NCBI GenBank assembly: GCA_019113175.1
Contig: DXHY01000004.1
Location: forward strand, 1-40,712
Length of the DNA: 40,712 bases
Source of the DNA: Candidatus Eisenbergiella stercoravium
GTDB lineage: Bacteria; Bacillota; Clostridia; Lachnospirales; Lachnospiraceae
Direction: 5' to 3'
Of the stretch, positions 1-7,719 are shown in pieces. A model generated the notes under the pieces. That model did not search any database. It had not been told where the DNA came from and worked only from the letters and a program-made list of their open reading frames with translations. The stretch's first letter is position 1. Every line of letters begins with the position of its first letter. Both the position numbers and the translations under genes were made by a program.

Positions 1-1545
1 GTCATAGTTGAAGGGCGCGTCCACGAAGACGTCCGCCAGCGTCAGCCCTGCACTGTCCAGCGCGGGAGCGTAGGTGGATACGATCTTGAACGTGGAACCG
101 GGCTGTCTCGGTGAAGAAGTAGCGCGGTTCAACGTCCGGTTTGCCTCTTTGGCGCCGCGCCCTCCCACGATGGCGACCACATAGCCTGTGGACTGATCCT
201 CAATGGTCATGGAAATCTGAGGCTGCGGCGTCATGGAAATGCTTTCCGCGATCACCTCTCCGCCGCTCTGCAGGAGATAGGCCTTATATTCCTCGATGGC
301 AGCGTTTGCCTCATCCTGAGAGGAAAAGAGAAGAGGATACTTGGAGGTATTTCCGTTTTCCTCCATCCAGGATTCCAGCATTTCCTTGCTGAAATTTTCC
401 GTTTCACCATCCTCCCGTTCAATAGTGAGCTGGTAATCCAGATACCAGGTGGTTCCATCCGGATAGTTTTCCTCATTGGAACAGACCTCATCCGCAATTG
501 CCTGGATGTTGGGGTCCTGCGTGGTATAGATTTTCAGTCCGCCCGCGTAGAGCAGGGAATAGGCCTGGGTTTCCGAATAGCCCGCTTCCTGAAGATCTTC
601 CATCACGTCTTCGGTCACGGCATCCACAAAATAGGAGTTCACCTGTGTTTCCCCTGTCTCCTCGTTGACAATTTGAATGCGGGAGTATACATCGTCAGCA
701 AGCGCTTCGTCATGCTCGCTTTGAGTGATGTAGCCCTGCTCCAGCATTTTGTTCAGAACGTCTTCCCGTCTTGATGCATTGTTGTCAGGATGGGAAATCG
801 GGTTGTAACGGGAAGGGTTCTGAGTGATGGCCGCGATAACGGCACATTCGGACAGATTCAGATCCCACACGTTCTTTCCGAAATAGCGGCGGGAAGCCGC
901 CTGAACGCCCAGGGTGTTCTGGCCGAGGTTAATGGTATTCATGTAATTTTCCAGAATATCGTCCTTATCCATCTCCTGTTCCAGCATGATGGCCAGGTAC
1001 TGCTCCTGGATTTTCCGTTTCAGTTTGTAGGCGAAGCCGCGTTCGCTCTCGCTTGTCCAGGTGGTCAGCACGTTATTCTTGATGAGCTGCTGGGTGATGG
1101 TGCTGGCGCCCTCGGAAAAATTCCCGCTGGTCAGGCCCACATAGGCCGCCCGCAGGATGCCTCTTAAGTCGATTCCGTTATGTTCATAAAAACGTTCGTC
1201 CTCGATGGCGACAAACGCGTGGGCCAGATCTGCGGGAATATCCTCCATGCTCACCGGAACCCGGTTGGAGCCCTCCGCATCCAGCTTGGCGATCTGATTG
1301 CCTTCTGCATCGTAGATGAAGGTGGAAAATCCCGAGGGGGACACGTCGATGTTGGACATGTCCGGAACCGAGGAAAGAATTCCTTTGACGAAGCCCAGTC
1401 CGCCGCAGATGCCGATCACGCCGACGGCAAGAACGAAGAACAGAAACACCTTAAAAAAGCTAAGAGCAAATCGGTTGCCCCATTTTTTTGACTTGGAACG
1501 CAGTGCCTTTTTTTTCCTGGCGGCACCCCTTTTGCCATAGTTCAT
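1..1545 (-). CDS. Class A penicillin-binding protein (glycosyltransferase/transpeptidase), C-terminus beyond window
   Basis: Bifunctional peptidoglycan synthase of the PBP1A type; only the first 515 residues are in the window. The start at 1545 follows an AAAGGAGG ribosome site, and the N-terminus is a Lys/Arg-rich cytoplasmic tail followed by one membrane anchor (about residues 30-50). The GT51 glycosyltransferase domain is clear: EDERFYEHNGID with the catalytic Glu near residue 115, GASTITQQLIKN, RKIQEQYLA, and NTINLGQNTLGVQAASRRYF. The transpeptidase domain begins in the second half, and its SxxK motif (STFK, Ser484 and Lys487) lies just before the window edge, so the KTG motif is not visible. 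It polymerises and cross-links lipid II outside the membrane. It is transcribed away from the YigZ-family gene. Family assignment is secure; the exact PBP class name is not. Confidence 0.95.
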   Translation of the reverse strand, partial: MNYGKRGAARKKKALRSKSKKWGNRFALSFFKVFLFFVLAVGVIGICGGLGFVKGILSSVPDMSNIDVSPSGFSTFIYDAEGNQIAKLDAEGSNRVPVSMEDIPADLAHAFVAIEDERFYEHNGIDLRGILRAAYVGLTSGNFSEGASTITQQLIKNNVLTTWTSESERGFAYKLKRKIQEQYLAIMLEQEMDKDDILENYMNTINLGQNTLGVQAASRRYFGKNVWDLNLSECAVIAAITQNPSRYNPISHPDNNASRREDVLNKMLEQGYITQSEHDEALADDVYSRIQIVNEETGETQVNSYFVDAVTEDVMEDLQEAGYSETQAYSLLYAGGLKIYTTQDPNIQAIADEVCSNEENYPDGTTWYLDYQLTIEREDGETENFSKEMLESWMEENGNTSKYPLLFSSQDEANAAIEEYKAYLLQSGGEVIAESISMTPQPQISMTIEDQSTGYVVAIVGGRGAKEANRTLNRATSSPRQPGSTFKIVSTYAPALDSAGLTLADVFVDAPFNYD

Positions 1546-1603
1546 GAATTTGCCTCCTTTAAGCTGAAAGCTTGCCCAAAAGGGCATTACCTATCTGATT
1601 ATA
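1546..1603 (-). promoter_or_regulatory. Promoter and 5' leader of the PBP gene
   Basis: On the minus strand an extended -10 (TGC-TATAAT, hexamer at 1598-1603) lies upstream of the PBP gene. The short leader holds two small hairpins, GCCC-TTTT-GGGC (1573-1584) and AAGCT-TTC-AGCTT (1560-1572), placed directly before the AAAGGAGG ribosome site. No good -35 is seen, as is normal for extended -10 promoters. Confidence 0.5.
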
Positions 1604-1646
1604 GCAAAGATGCCCCGGTAAATAAAGGATTTTAGAGAATTATTAA

Positions 1647-1693
1647 GAATTGTTCACAATTCAATTCCGTTTTATGCCCTCCTGTGGTAAGAT
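1647..1693 (+). promoter_or_regulatory. Promoter of the YigZ-family operon with adjacent palindrome
   Basis: An extended -10 (TGG-TAAGAT, hexamer 1688-1693) sits about 30 bases before the start codon at 1722. Upstream, GAATTGT-TC-ACAATTC (1647-1662) is a perfect 7-bp-arm palindrome near the expected -35 region and could be an operator. The promoter call is by sequence only. Confidence 0.4.
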
Positions 1694-1721
1694 TAAGCTG
1701 TTGGAAAAAAGGAGAAAAAAC

Positions 1722-2369
1722 ATGGAAAAAAAAGAGAACTTTCCGCCCTGGAAATGCGTGCTTGAGGGCGGCTGCGGAGAAATTGTGGAAAAAAAATCCA
1801 GGTTTATCGCTACGGTAAGGCCTGTGGAGTCGGAAGCGGAGGCTTCCGCGTTTATTGAAGAAATGAAGAAAAAATACTGGGATGCCACCCATAACTGTTC
1901 CGCGTTTGTGATCGGGCGCAGAGGAGAGCTGACCCGCTGCAGCGACGATGGGGAACCCTCCGGAACAGCGGGCCGGCCGATGCTTGAAGTGCTCTTAAAG
2001 GAAGGAATCTGCAACACGGCCGTGGTGGTAACCCGGTATTTCGGCGGCACTCTGCTCGGAACCGGCGGACTGGTGCGGGCCTACGGGGCCGCGGTGAAGG
2101 AGGGCCTGAAGAATTCAGGTGTGGTCACCATGCGCTATGGAACGAGGCTTCAGGTGACGGCAGATTATCCGGATGTGGGCAGAATCCAGCATCTGGAGGC
2201 AAAAGAGGGGATCGCTCAGGAAAGCGCCGAATATGGCGTAAATGTCCGGTTTGTGCTGGCGTTTCCGGCAGAGGAGGAAGAGAGGATCTGCCGGAGCATT
2301 ACGGAATCGACGGATGCGCGGGCAGAAATTGAAATTCTTTCTCACGGCTATTATGTTGACAGAGGCTGA
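1722..2369 (+). CDS. YigZ/IMPACT-family protein (UPF0029)
   Basis: A 215-residue protein of the YigZ/IMPACT family. Members have an N-terminal UPF0029 domain and a C-terminal DUF1949-type ferredoxin-like domain; a translation-related role is proposed for the family but the biochemical activity is not settled. The family signature is strong: KSRFIATV near the N-terminus, DDGEPSGTAGRPML around residues 85-100, and TRYFGGTLLGTGGLVRAYG about residues 115-135. I take the ATG at 1722 rather than the in-frame 1650, because AAAGGAG precedes it at the right distance and the family starts close to this point. It is first in a likely operon with exonuclease III and a lipoprotein (gaps 44 and 28 bases). 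Confidence 0.9.
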   Translation: MEKKENFPPWKCVLEGGCGEIVEKKSRFIATVRPVESEAEASAFIEEMKKKYWDATHNCSAFVIGRRGELTRCSDDGEPSGTAGRPMLEVLLKEGICNTAVVVTRYFGGTLLGTGGLVRAYGAAVKEGLKNSGVVTMRYGTRLQVTADYPDVGRIQHLEAKEGIAQESAEYGVNVRFVLAFPAEEEERICRSITESTDARAEIEILSHGYYVDRG

Positions 2370-2413
2370 GGGGAACGCTATATTGGTAGAAAACTGAAAC
2401 GAAGGAGGAACCA

Positions 2414-3169
2414 ATGAAGCTGATATCATGGAACGTAAACGGGCTCCGCGCCTGTATGGGAAAGGGCTTTCCTGAATTTTTCCGGGAGGCGGACGCTGAT
2501 ATTTTCTGTATTCAGGAGAGCAAGCTGCAGGAGGGGCAGATTTCTCTCGACCTGCCGGGCTACCATCAATACTGGAATTACGCGGAGAGAAAGGGTTATT
2601 CCGGAACCGCAGTGTTCTCCAAAAAGGAGCCTCTCAGCGTGTCCTACGGCATTGACAAAGAGGAGCATGATAAGGAAGGGCGTGTGATCACGCTGGAATT
2701 TGAGGATTTTTATCTGGTCACGGTCTATACGCCCAATTCCCAGGACGGCCTTGCGAGACTTCCCTACAGAATGGAATGGGAGGATGAATTTCTTTCCTAT
2801 TTAAAAGGGCTGGAGAAGAAAAAACCGGTCATTTTCTGCGGCGACCTGAATGTGGCGCACCAGGAGATCGATCTGAAAAATCCGAAGACCAACCGAAAAA
2901 ACGCCGGCTTCACCGATGAGGAGCGGGAGAAATTTTCCCGGCTTCTGGACAACGGATTCATCGATACCTTCCGATATTTTTATCCTGATCTTGAGGGAGC
3001 CTATTCCTGGTGGTCCTACCGTTTTCATGCCAGGGAGAAGAACGCGGGATGGCGCATCGATTATTTTCTGGTATCACCTGAACTGAAGGACCGGCTGGAG
3101 GACGCGCTGATTTATAAGGATGTGTACGGCTCGGACCACTGTCCGGTAGGCCTGATCCTGAAGGATTGA
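2414..3169 (+). CDS. xth: Exodeoxyribonuclease III (AP endonuclease)
   Basis: A 251-residue protein of the exonuclease III/AP endonuclease family, which cuts DNA 5' to abasic sites and trims 3' ends in base-excision repair in the cytoplasm. The motifs are all present: SWNVNGLRA at the N-terminus, QESKLQ with the metal-binding Glu, the tyrosine-containing [19 protein letters not shown] with catalytic Asp/Asn, WRIDYFLVS, and the terminal GSDHCPVGL with the catalytic Asp-His. Length is typical. The start codon at 2414 follows GAAGGAGGAACC. It lies between the YigZ-family gene and a lipoprotein gene on the same strand. Confidence 0.97.
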   Translation: MKLISWNVNGLRACMGKGFPEFFREADADIFCIQESKLQEGQISLDLPGYHQYWNYAERKGYSGTAVFSKKEPLSVSYGIDKEEHDKEGRVITLEFEDFYLVTVYTPNSQDGLARLPYRMEWEDEFLSYLKGLEKKKPVIFCGDLNVAHQEIDLKNPKTNRKNAGFTDEEREKFSRLLDNGFIDTFRYFYPDLEGAYSWWSYRFHAREKNAGWRIDYFLVSPELKDRLEDALIYKDVYGSDHCPVGLILKD

Positions 3170-3197
3170 GATTTGGATGATGGAAAGGAAAGAAAGT

Positions 3198-4028
3198 ATG
3201 GACGGTAACAGAACTGAAAGGAAAAGAATGAAAAGAGCCGCAGGTCTGGCGCTTTCCCTCTGCCTGATTATGACTGCCGCGCCGGGGCTTGCGGCCTGTG
3301 GCAGCCCGGAGACGCAGATGCAGGAAAGCGCGACTGCCGCACAGGAGACGGAAAGCGCGGCGGATGCGATGGCGGAACCGCAGACGGAGCAGGAGTCTGC
3401 GCAGGAAACCTTAACGGAGACCGTAACACAGACCGGAACAGAGGATGCCGGAGATGCTCCGGCAGGAGAAATGATTACGGATGCCACGGGCTCTTTTGAG
3501 GGAATCGTGGTGGATGCCGCCATGAACAGTCTGGTCATCGATACGAAGGATGGGATCATGTACAGCTTTTCCTATCCGGAAAGCGGCGTGGAAATGGATC
3601 TTGCAGACGGCCTTCTTCTGGGGATGTCCGTTCTGGTGAAGAGTGAGGACGGCATGGCTTCCAGCGTGCAGGACGGTCCCACACAGCCTGCCGCGGACAG
3701 AGATGCGCTGGCCTTTGCCGCGGATGTCCTGTTTGCCTGCCGTTATAAGAGCATGGATTCCCTTGCAAATCTGGCCGCCTTTCCCCTTTATGTCAGGCTG
3801 GATGACGGAGATTTGACGGTGGAAGACGCGGAAGAGTTTCTTGACCTTCCTCAGAACGAGGTCCTTTCGGAGGAACGGGTGGAAGCGGTGCTTTCCACGA
3901 ATCTTTACGAGGTGACGGAGCTGGACGGCGGAAGATATGTGCTGGGCTCCGACGAAGGGACGCCCAATATCATCTTTCAGAAGGATGACGGAAGGGACAG
4001 CGGATTTGCCATTGCCGGGATTAACTGA
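3198..4028 (+). CDS. Putative lipoprotein of unknown function
   Basis: I do not recognise the family. The protein begins with a Lys/Arg-rich n-region, a hydrophobic core and the lipobox LAAC (Cys34 from this start), so it should be a membrane-anchored lipoprotein. Residues about 35-95 are a low-complexity Glu/Thr/Ala/Gln linker typical of clostridial lipoproteins. The rest (about 180 residues) looks like two small folded units: a beta-rich segment (FEGIVVDAAMNSLVIDTKDG) followed by an alpha-rich segment with SMDSLANLAAFPLYV. Start choice is uncertain: 3177, 3198 and 3228 are in frame, and 3198 and 3228 both have AAAGGA sites; 3228 would begin MKRAAGLAL directly at the signal peptide. It follows exonuclease III by only 28 bases, so it is probably cotranscribed. 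Confidence 0.8.
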   Translation: MDGNRTERKRMKRAAGLALSLCLIMTAAPGLAACGSPETQMQESATAAQETESAADAMAEPQTEQESAQETLTETVTQTGTEDAGDAPAGEMITDATGSFEGIVVDAAMNSLVIDTKDGIMYSFSYPESGVEMDLADGLLLGMSVLVKSEDGMASSVQDGPTQPAADRDALAFAADVLFACRYKSMDSLANLAAFPLYVRLDDGDLTVEDAEEFLDLPQNEVLSEERVEAVLSTNLYEVTELDGGRYVLGSDEGTPNIIFQKDDGRDSGFAIAGIN

Positions 4029-4035
4029 TTTTCCG

Positions 4036-4070
4036 GTATCAGCGTCCTGCAGGCGCTGATACGGTTTTCT
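4036..4070 (+). terminator. Intrinsic terminator after the lipoprotein gene
   Basis: A perfect 9-bp stem, GTATCAGCG (4036-4044) with CGCTGATAC (4054-4062), is followed by GGTTTTCT. It lies 8 bases past the stop codon and ends the 1722-4028 operon. Confidence 0.75.
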
Positions 4071-4110
4071 GACCGGGGGACAAACGTCCGCCTTTTGTCT
4101 GGGGATTATC

Positions 4111-4143
4111 GGGAGTGAGCGCTGTTTATCGGCGCTTACTCCC
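4111..4143 (-). terminator. Hairpin overlapping the MATE stop codon
   Basis: A 12-bp inverted repeat (4111-4122 with 4132-4143, one G-U type mismatch) places the MATE stop codon (4126-4128) in its loop. There is no strong T-run on either side, so it may be a weak terminator or an mRNA 3'-end protecting stem rather than a classical terminator. Confidence 0.4.
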
Positions 4144-5472
4144 TTCTTTCACACTGAAGCGGTAGATGAACAGAGAAAATACGGCTGCAATCAGCTCCGT
4201 GATCCAGAATGCGTGCCATACGCCGGTCGCTCCTGTCAACAGACTGAGGATAAAGGCTGCCGGAATGATGAGAATCAGATAACGGCAGAGGGAAATCATC
4301 AGGGACGGAACACCCTTTCCCAGCCCTTCAAGCGCGCCGGAGGAGGCAACGGAAAGAGCTGAGGGAAGGAAGCCGATGCTGATGATCCGCAGGGCCTGGG
4401 CGCCGATTGTGATAGTGGACGGGCTGGTGGTAAACAGCCCCATCAGAGGACCGGGAAGAAGCTGGCACAGAACGGTTCCCGCCAGCATGATGACGGCGGC
4501 GAAGGCCAGCGTAGTGTTATAAATGGAACGGACCCGTCTGTGCTCTCCCGCACCGTAATTGTATCCGATGAGCGGCCGCATCCCCTGTACGATGCCGTTT
4601 GCGGGCAGATAAAGGAAGGTCTGCAGCTTATAATAAACGCCGAGAACCAGCACATAGGCCTGAGAATATCCGGCCAGAATGGAATTCAGCGCGGAAATCA
4701 GCAGAGAAGGAAGCGCCAGATTCAGGATGGCAGGAATGCCGATGCCGTACAGCCTCAGGCACATATCCTTCTGAAAGGAAAAGCCGCGGAGGGAAATGCG
4801 CACGGGGAGCAGCGCCCCGCGGAAATAGTAAACCAGATAAACGGCCAGCGTAAGCACCTGCCCCAGCCCCGTGGCCAGAGCCGCTCCGCTGATGCCCATT
4901 TCCGGAAATGGCCCGATTCCGAAAATAAGAACCGGATCCAGAATGATGTTGCAGATGCAGCCCGCCAGCATGGCGGCCATGGAAACCGCCATTTTTCCCA
5001 CCGCCTGGAAGATTTTCTCAAAGGCCAGCCCCAGCGCGATGATGATGGAAAAGGCGAACACGATGTTGGAATAGGTCAGCCCCAGGGAAATCACTGTTTC
5101 ATTTGAGGTAAAAAGCCGCAGAAATGCGGGCATGATCAGGATACAGCCTGCCGTCAGCACCACGCCGTGCAGCGCATTCAGCACCAGCCCCTGCGCCGCG
5201 GCAGCATCAGCCTTTTTCTGATCCTGCGCCCCAAGATGGAAGGCGATCACTGCGTTGATGCCGATGCCGAAGCCGATGGTGACCGCGTTTACCAGATTCT
5301 GTACCGGGTACACCAGGGAAAGCGCGGTCATGGCGTCCTCACTGATCTGCGCCACAAAAAAGCTGTCCACGATGTTGTACAGCGAATTGACCATCATGGA
5401 AATCACCATGGGCAGCGACATGCGAAGCATGAGCTTCAGAATCGGCTGTTCCTTCATATAAGTCTGTTCCAT
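4126..5472 (-). CDS. MATE-family multidrug/cation exporter
   Basis: A 448-residue integral membrane protein with twelve predicted helices, in two repeats of six, typical of the MATE family (MatE domains). Such proteins export drugs or metabolites in exchange for Na+ or H+ across the cytoplasmic membrane. Visible features are LPMVISMMVNSLYNIVDSFFV in helix 1, VTIGFGIGINAVIAFHLGAQ, and in the second half GMRPLIGYNYGAGEHRRV, all characteristic. The chosen ATG (5472) has GAAAGGAG upstream; the reading frame stays open to 5550, but that extension runs through a hairpin module and is probably leader. The substrate cannot be inferred. The gene sits alone behind a leader of about 250 bases that contains a terminator-like hairpin. 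Confidence 0.93.
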   Translation of the reverse strand: MEQTYMKEQPILKLMLRMSLPMVISMMVNSLYNIVDSFFVAQISEDAMTALSLVYPVQNLVNAVTIGFGIGINAVIAFHLGAQDQKKADAAAAQGLVLNALHGVVLTAGCILIMPAFLRLFTSNETVISLGLTYSNIVFAFSIIIALGLAFEKIFQAVGKMAVSMAAMLAGCICNIILDPVLIFGIGPFPEMGISGAALATGLGQVLTLAVYLVYYFRGALLPVRISLRGFSFQKDMCLRLYGIGIPAILNLALPSLLISALNSILAGYSQAYVLVLGVYYKLQTFLYLPANGIVQGMRPLIGYNYGAGEHRRVRSIYNTTLAFAAVIMLAGTVLCQLLPGPLMGLFTTSPSTITIGAQALRIISIGFLPSALSVASSGALEGLGKGVPSLMISLCRYLILIIPAAFILSLLTGATGVWHAFWITELIAAVFSLFIYRFSVKEGSKRR

Positions 5473-5477
5473 GTTCA

Positions 5478-5538
5478 AAATCTCCTTTCGCCGCCGGAGG
5501 GCGGATAAGTTTGAAAAAGAATGACAAAGCCATTCTTT
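5478..5538 (-). repeat. Two-hairpin module (H2-H3-RBS) before the MATE gene
   Basis: Read on the minus strand, H2 is AAAGAATGGC-TTT-GTCATTCTTT (5529-5538 with 5516-5525). H3 is CCGCC-CTCC-GGCGG (5504-5491), and it is followed directly by CGAAAGGAG, the ribosome site of the MATE gene. The order and motifs match the modules at 17158-17244, 20116-20299 and 36132-36214. No H1 hairpin is evident here. Confidence 0.7.
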
Positions 5539-5642
5539 GACACGCATCAAAGGCCCGTAACAGCCTCTTTTCCTGCTCGGGTAAACCGTCCTGGTATGCC
5601 GTCAGAGGGCTGTAAGAGCAAGAATATGAGAAACAAAAACGC

Positions 5643-5762
5643 AAAAAAAACACACCTGCAAAAAAGCAGCTGTGTGGCGAAAAGTGGATACTTATCCAGA
5701 AAAATCCACGCCCTTACCGGGTTTTAGATAATTATTTTAGCATTTCGTTAAAAGAATGTCAA
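5643..5762 (-). promoter_or_regulatory. MATE promoter and structured leader with internal terminator
   Basis: This covers most of the 398-base gene-free stretch 5473-5870. On the minus strand TTGACA (5762-5757) and TAAAAT (5739-5734) are 17 bases apart, a near-consensus promoter. Transcription would start near 5727, about 255 bases before the MATE start codon. Soon after come a GTGGAT..ATCCAC / GGAT-AAGT-ATCC hairpin and then a classic intrinsic terminator: ACACA-g-CTGC paired with GCAG-g-TGTGT (5650-5675), followed by eight T. This arrangement is typical of an attenuator or riboswitch, or of a small RNA. I do not recognise a known riboswitch class. Confidence 0.6.
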
Positions 5763-5801
5763 ATAGTTTCCCACAAAAGCCCGGGAAAGCCAGATAGACA
5801 A

Positions 5802-5840
5802 AAATGAAAAGAGACTGCTGTACAAAATGCAACAGTCTCT
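5802..5840 (-). terminator. Intrinsic terminator after the sugar-binding lipoprotein gene
   Basis: On the minus strand AGAGACTGTTG (5840-5830) pairs with CAGCAGTCTCT (5820-5810) around a 9-base loop, followed by TTTTCATTTTT. It ends the GH95-like/binding-protein operon about 30 bases after its last stop codon. Confidence 0.85.
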
Positions 5841-5870
5841 TCATTATTATATTAATGTAAAAACAGTATT

Positions 5871-7619
5871 TTACTGTGCGAGCTTCGTTGTCAGCCCATT
5901 GTCATAAGCCTCTCCTCTTTCGTCGATGATTGCCTGATAGCCGGCATCCAGATACTCCTGGGCCCTCTGATCATACAGAGTATCAAAGTCATCGGGATCG
6001 CACATGGTCAGTTCATCACGGTACTGGACGTACAGGGATGCGAGAGAATCTCTGTATTCCGTTTCCGCGTTAATGACGGTCGCAAACATACAGGGCACGA
6101 TGGCAAGCCCTTCCTCTGCCTGTTCCACGCGAGTATTATAATAAGTAAGAATCTGATCAACCAGCTCGTCTGTCTGAGGAAGGTTTGTCGGGAAGCTGGC
6201 CCGGATATCCGCTTCCGGATCACCCAGAATCCTGGAGGCTGTTACGGGAGCAACATAGTCGGCATTGTTGTTGTAACCCTGGGTGTAATCTCCGTTGTAG
6301 TCGCCGACGCCGACAGGGTTACCGTTTTCGTCCAGCGTATAATTCTCATTCTCCAGTCCCCACTGAAGAGTAAAGAGCACATCGTCCTGACTCATCCATT
6401 CCAGATACATCCAGGCGGCCCGGATCTGATCTTCCGTGGCGGTGGAAGAGAAGCCTACGATGATGCCGAAAGGATTTTCCGCCCGGTATGCACAGCTTGT
6501 ACCGTATTGATAGTCGGCAGGCTGAATCGCCAGCTTTCCGTCCGGATTCTGTTCATAGAAAGCGGTCAGAAAATCCATGTTTCCTGAGATATATCCGCCG
6601 TACCAGTAGCTTTTTCCATTTACAAAGTTTGCCTTTGCCGTTTCCGTATCGGTAACGTAATATTCAGGATTGGTAATGCCGAGACTGTATTCCTCATTCT
6701 TGGCTCTGAGCAGCTCCTTGTTGGCATTCCAGCTCATTGCGACGATGTTATAATCTCCGTACATCGCCCATTCCCGTTCGTCCAGCGGATAGGTACGGAA
6801 TGCATCATTCTGGTCGGGGCCGGCATTGCCGGTTAACATCCAGGCTCCGTCGGGATGTTCACAGATGCCCGCATCCATAATTTTCTGCATTGCGTCAAGA
6901 TACTCCTCGCGGGTGGAAGGCACATGGTCGTAACCGACCTGCTCCAGCCAGTCCATACGTACGAATACCTGATAGCTGTAGTTGGTATTGGAATAGGGCC
7001 TTTCAGCGAATACGAAATAGGTCTCATCCTCCATTGCAGAATACTGCAGCTGATCCAGTTCCACCATTCTATTATAATAGGTGGGTGCTACGGCTGCGAA
7101 TTCGTTCATATCAAAGGTGGTAAGATAACCGTCGTTTGCCCATTGTGCCAGTTTGGGATAGTCAAATTCCATCAGCATGGTGGGCAGGGTTCCTGCGGAT
7201 GCCAGAAGAGCGTAATCGGTCATGGCATCGTTTCGGGTGATCGGAACGAATTCTACGGTTATGTTCCACGGATCTCCAAAATTTTCCTGGATCCACTGAG
7301 TCCAGTAGTTATTGCTGACGTCCGGAACTCCGTCCAGCCCGCGGTCGTAGACAGGAACCTGAAGGGTTACGTTCTCTGCAAACGGCTCCCAGCTGTCCAT
7401 ACCGCCGCCTTCCGCAGCGTCCGCATCAGCAGAAGCGGTTTCCGCCGCTGCAGTGCTTTCTGCTTCAGCTGTGGTCCCGGTGGAGTTTTCCGCCGATGTT
7501 TCAGTGGAAGACGCGCTTTCCGTGGAACCTCCGCCGCTTCCGCAGCCTGCCAGCGTTCCAAAGGACATCGCGGCAGCCAACGCAAATGCAAGCGTTTTTT
7601 GAAGAGACTTTTTCTTCAT
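5871..7619 (-). CDS. Extracellular sugar-binding lipoprotein (LplA-like ABC solute-binding protein)
   Basis: A 582-residue substrate-binding lipoprotein for an ABC sugar importer. The signal peptide ends in the lipobox LAGC with Cys26, followed by a roughly 45-residue Ser/Thr/Ala/Glu linker. The body resembles the LplA/YtcQ family 1 binding proteins: NYWTQWIQENFG, a region reading ASAGTLPTMLMEFD, and a C-terminal tail of many Asp/Tyr residues. The start follows TTAAGGAGG. It lies 100 bases downstream of the GH95-like glycosidase and is likely cotranscribed under the AraC regulator. Notably, no LplB/YtcP-type permease genes are nearby, so this is an orphan binding protein whose permeases must be elsewhere. 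The ligand is not deducible; a fucosylated or pectic oligosaccharide would suit the neighbour. Confidence 0.92.
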   Translation of the reverse strand: MKKKSLQKTLAFALAAAMSFGTLAGCGSGGGSTESASSTETSAENSTGTTAEAESTAAAETASADADAAEGGGMDSWEPFAENVTLQVPVYDRGLDGVPDVSNNYWTQWIQENFGDPWNITVEFVPITRNDAMTDYALLASAGTLPTMLMEFDYPKLAQWANDGYLTTFDMNEFAAVAPTYYNRMVELDQLQYSAMEDETYFVFAERPYSNTNYSYQVFVRMDWLEQVGYDHVPSTREEYLDAMQKIMDAGICEHPDGAWMLTGNAGPDQNDAFRTYPLDEREWAMYGDYNIVAMSWNANKELLRAKNEEYSLGITNPEYYVTDTETAKANFVNGKSYWYGGYISGNMDFLTAFYEQNPDGKLAIQPADYQYGTSCAYRAENPFGIIVGFSSTATEDQIRAAWMYLEWMSQDDVLFTLQWGLENENYTLDENGNPVGVGDYNGDYTQGYNNNADYVAPVTASRILGDPEADIRASFPTNLPQTDELVDQILTYYNTRVEQAEEGLAIVPCMFATVINAETEYRDSLASLYVQYRDELTMCDPDDFDTLYDQRAQEYLDAGYQAIIDERGEAYDNGLTTKLAQ

Positions 7620-7719
7620 AAACTTTTTCCTCCTTAAGAAAAGTGATGATATTTATGATAAGCCGGATTTGTTTGCCCGGCAGGTGACCAGAGATCCGAA
7701 GAAAGACATCTGTTCTTTT

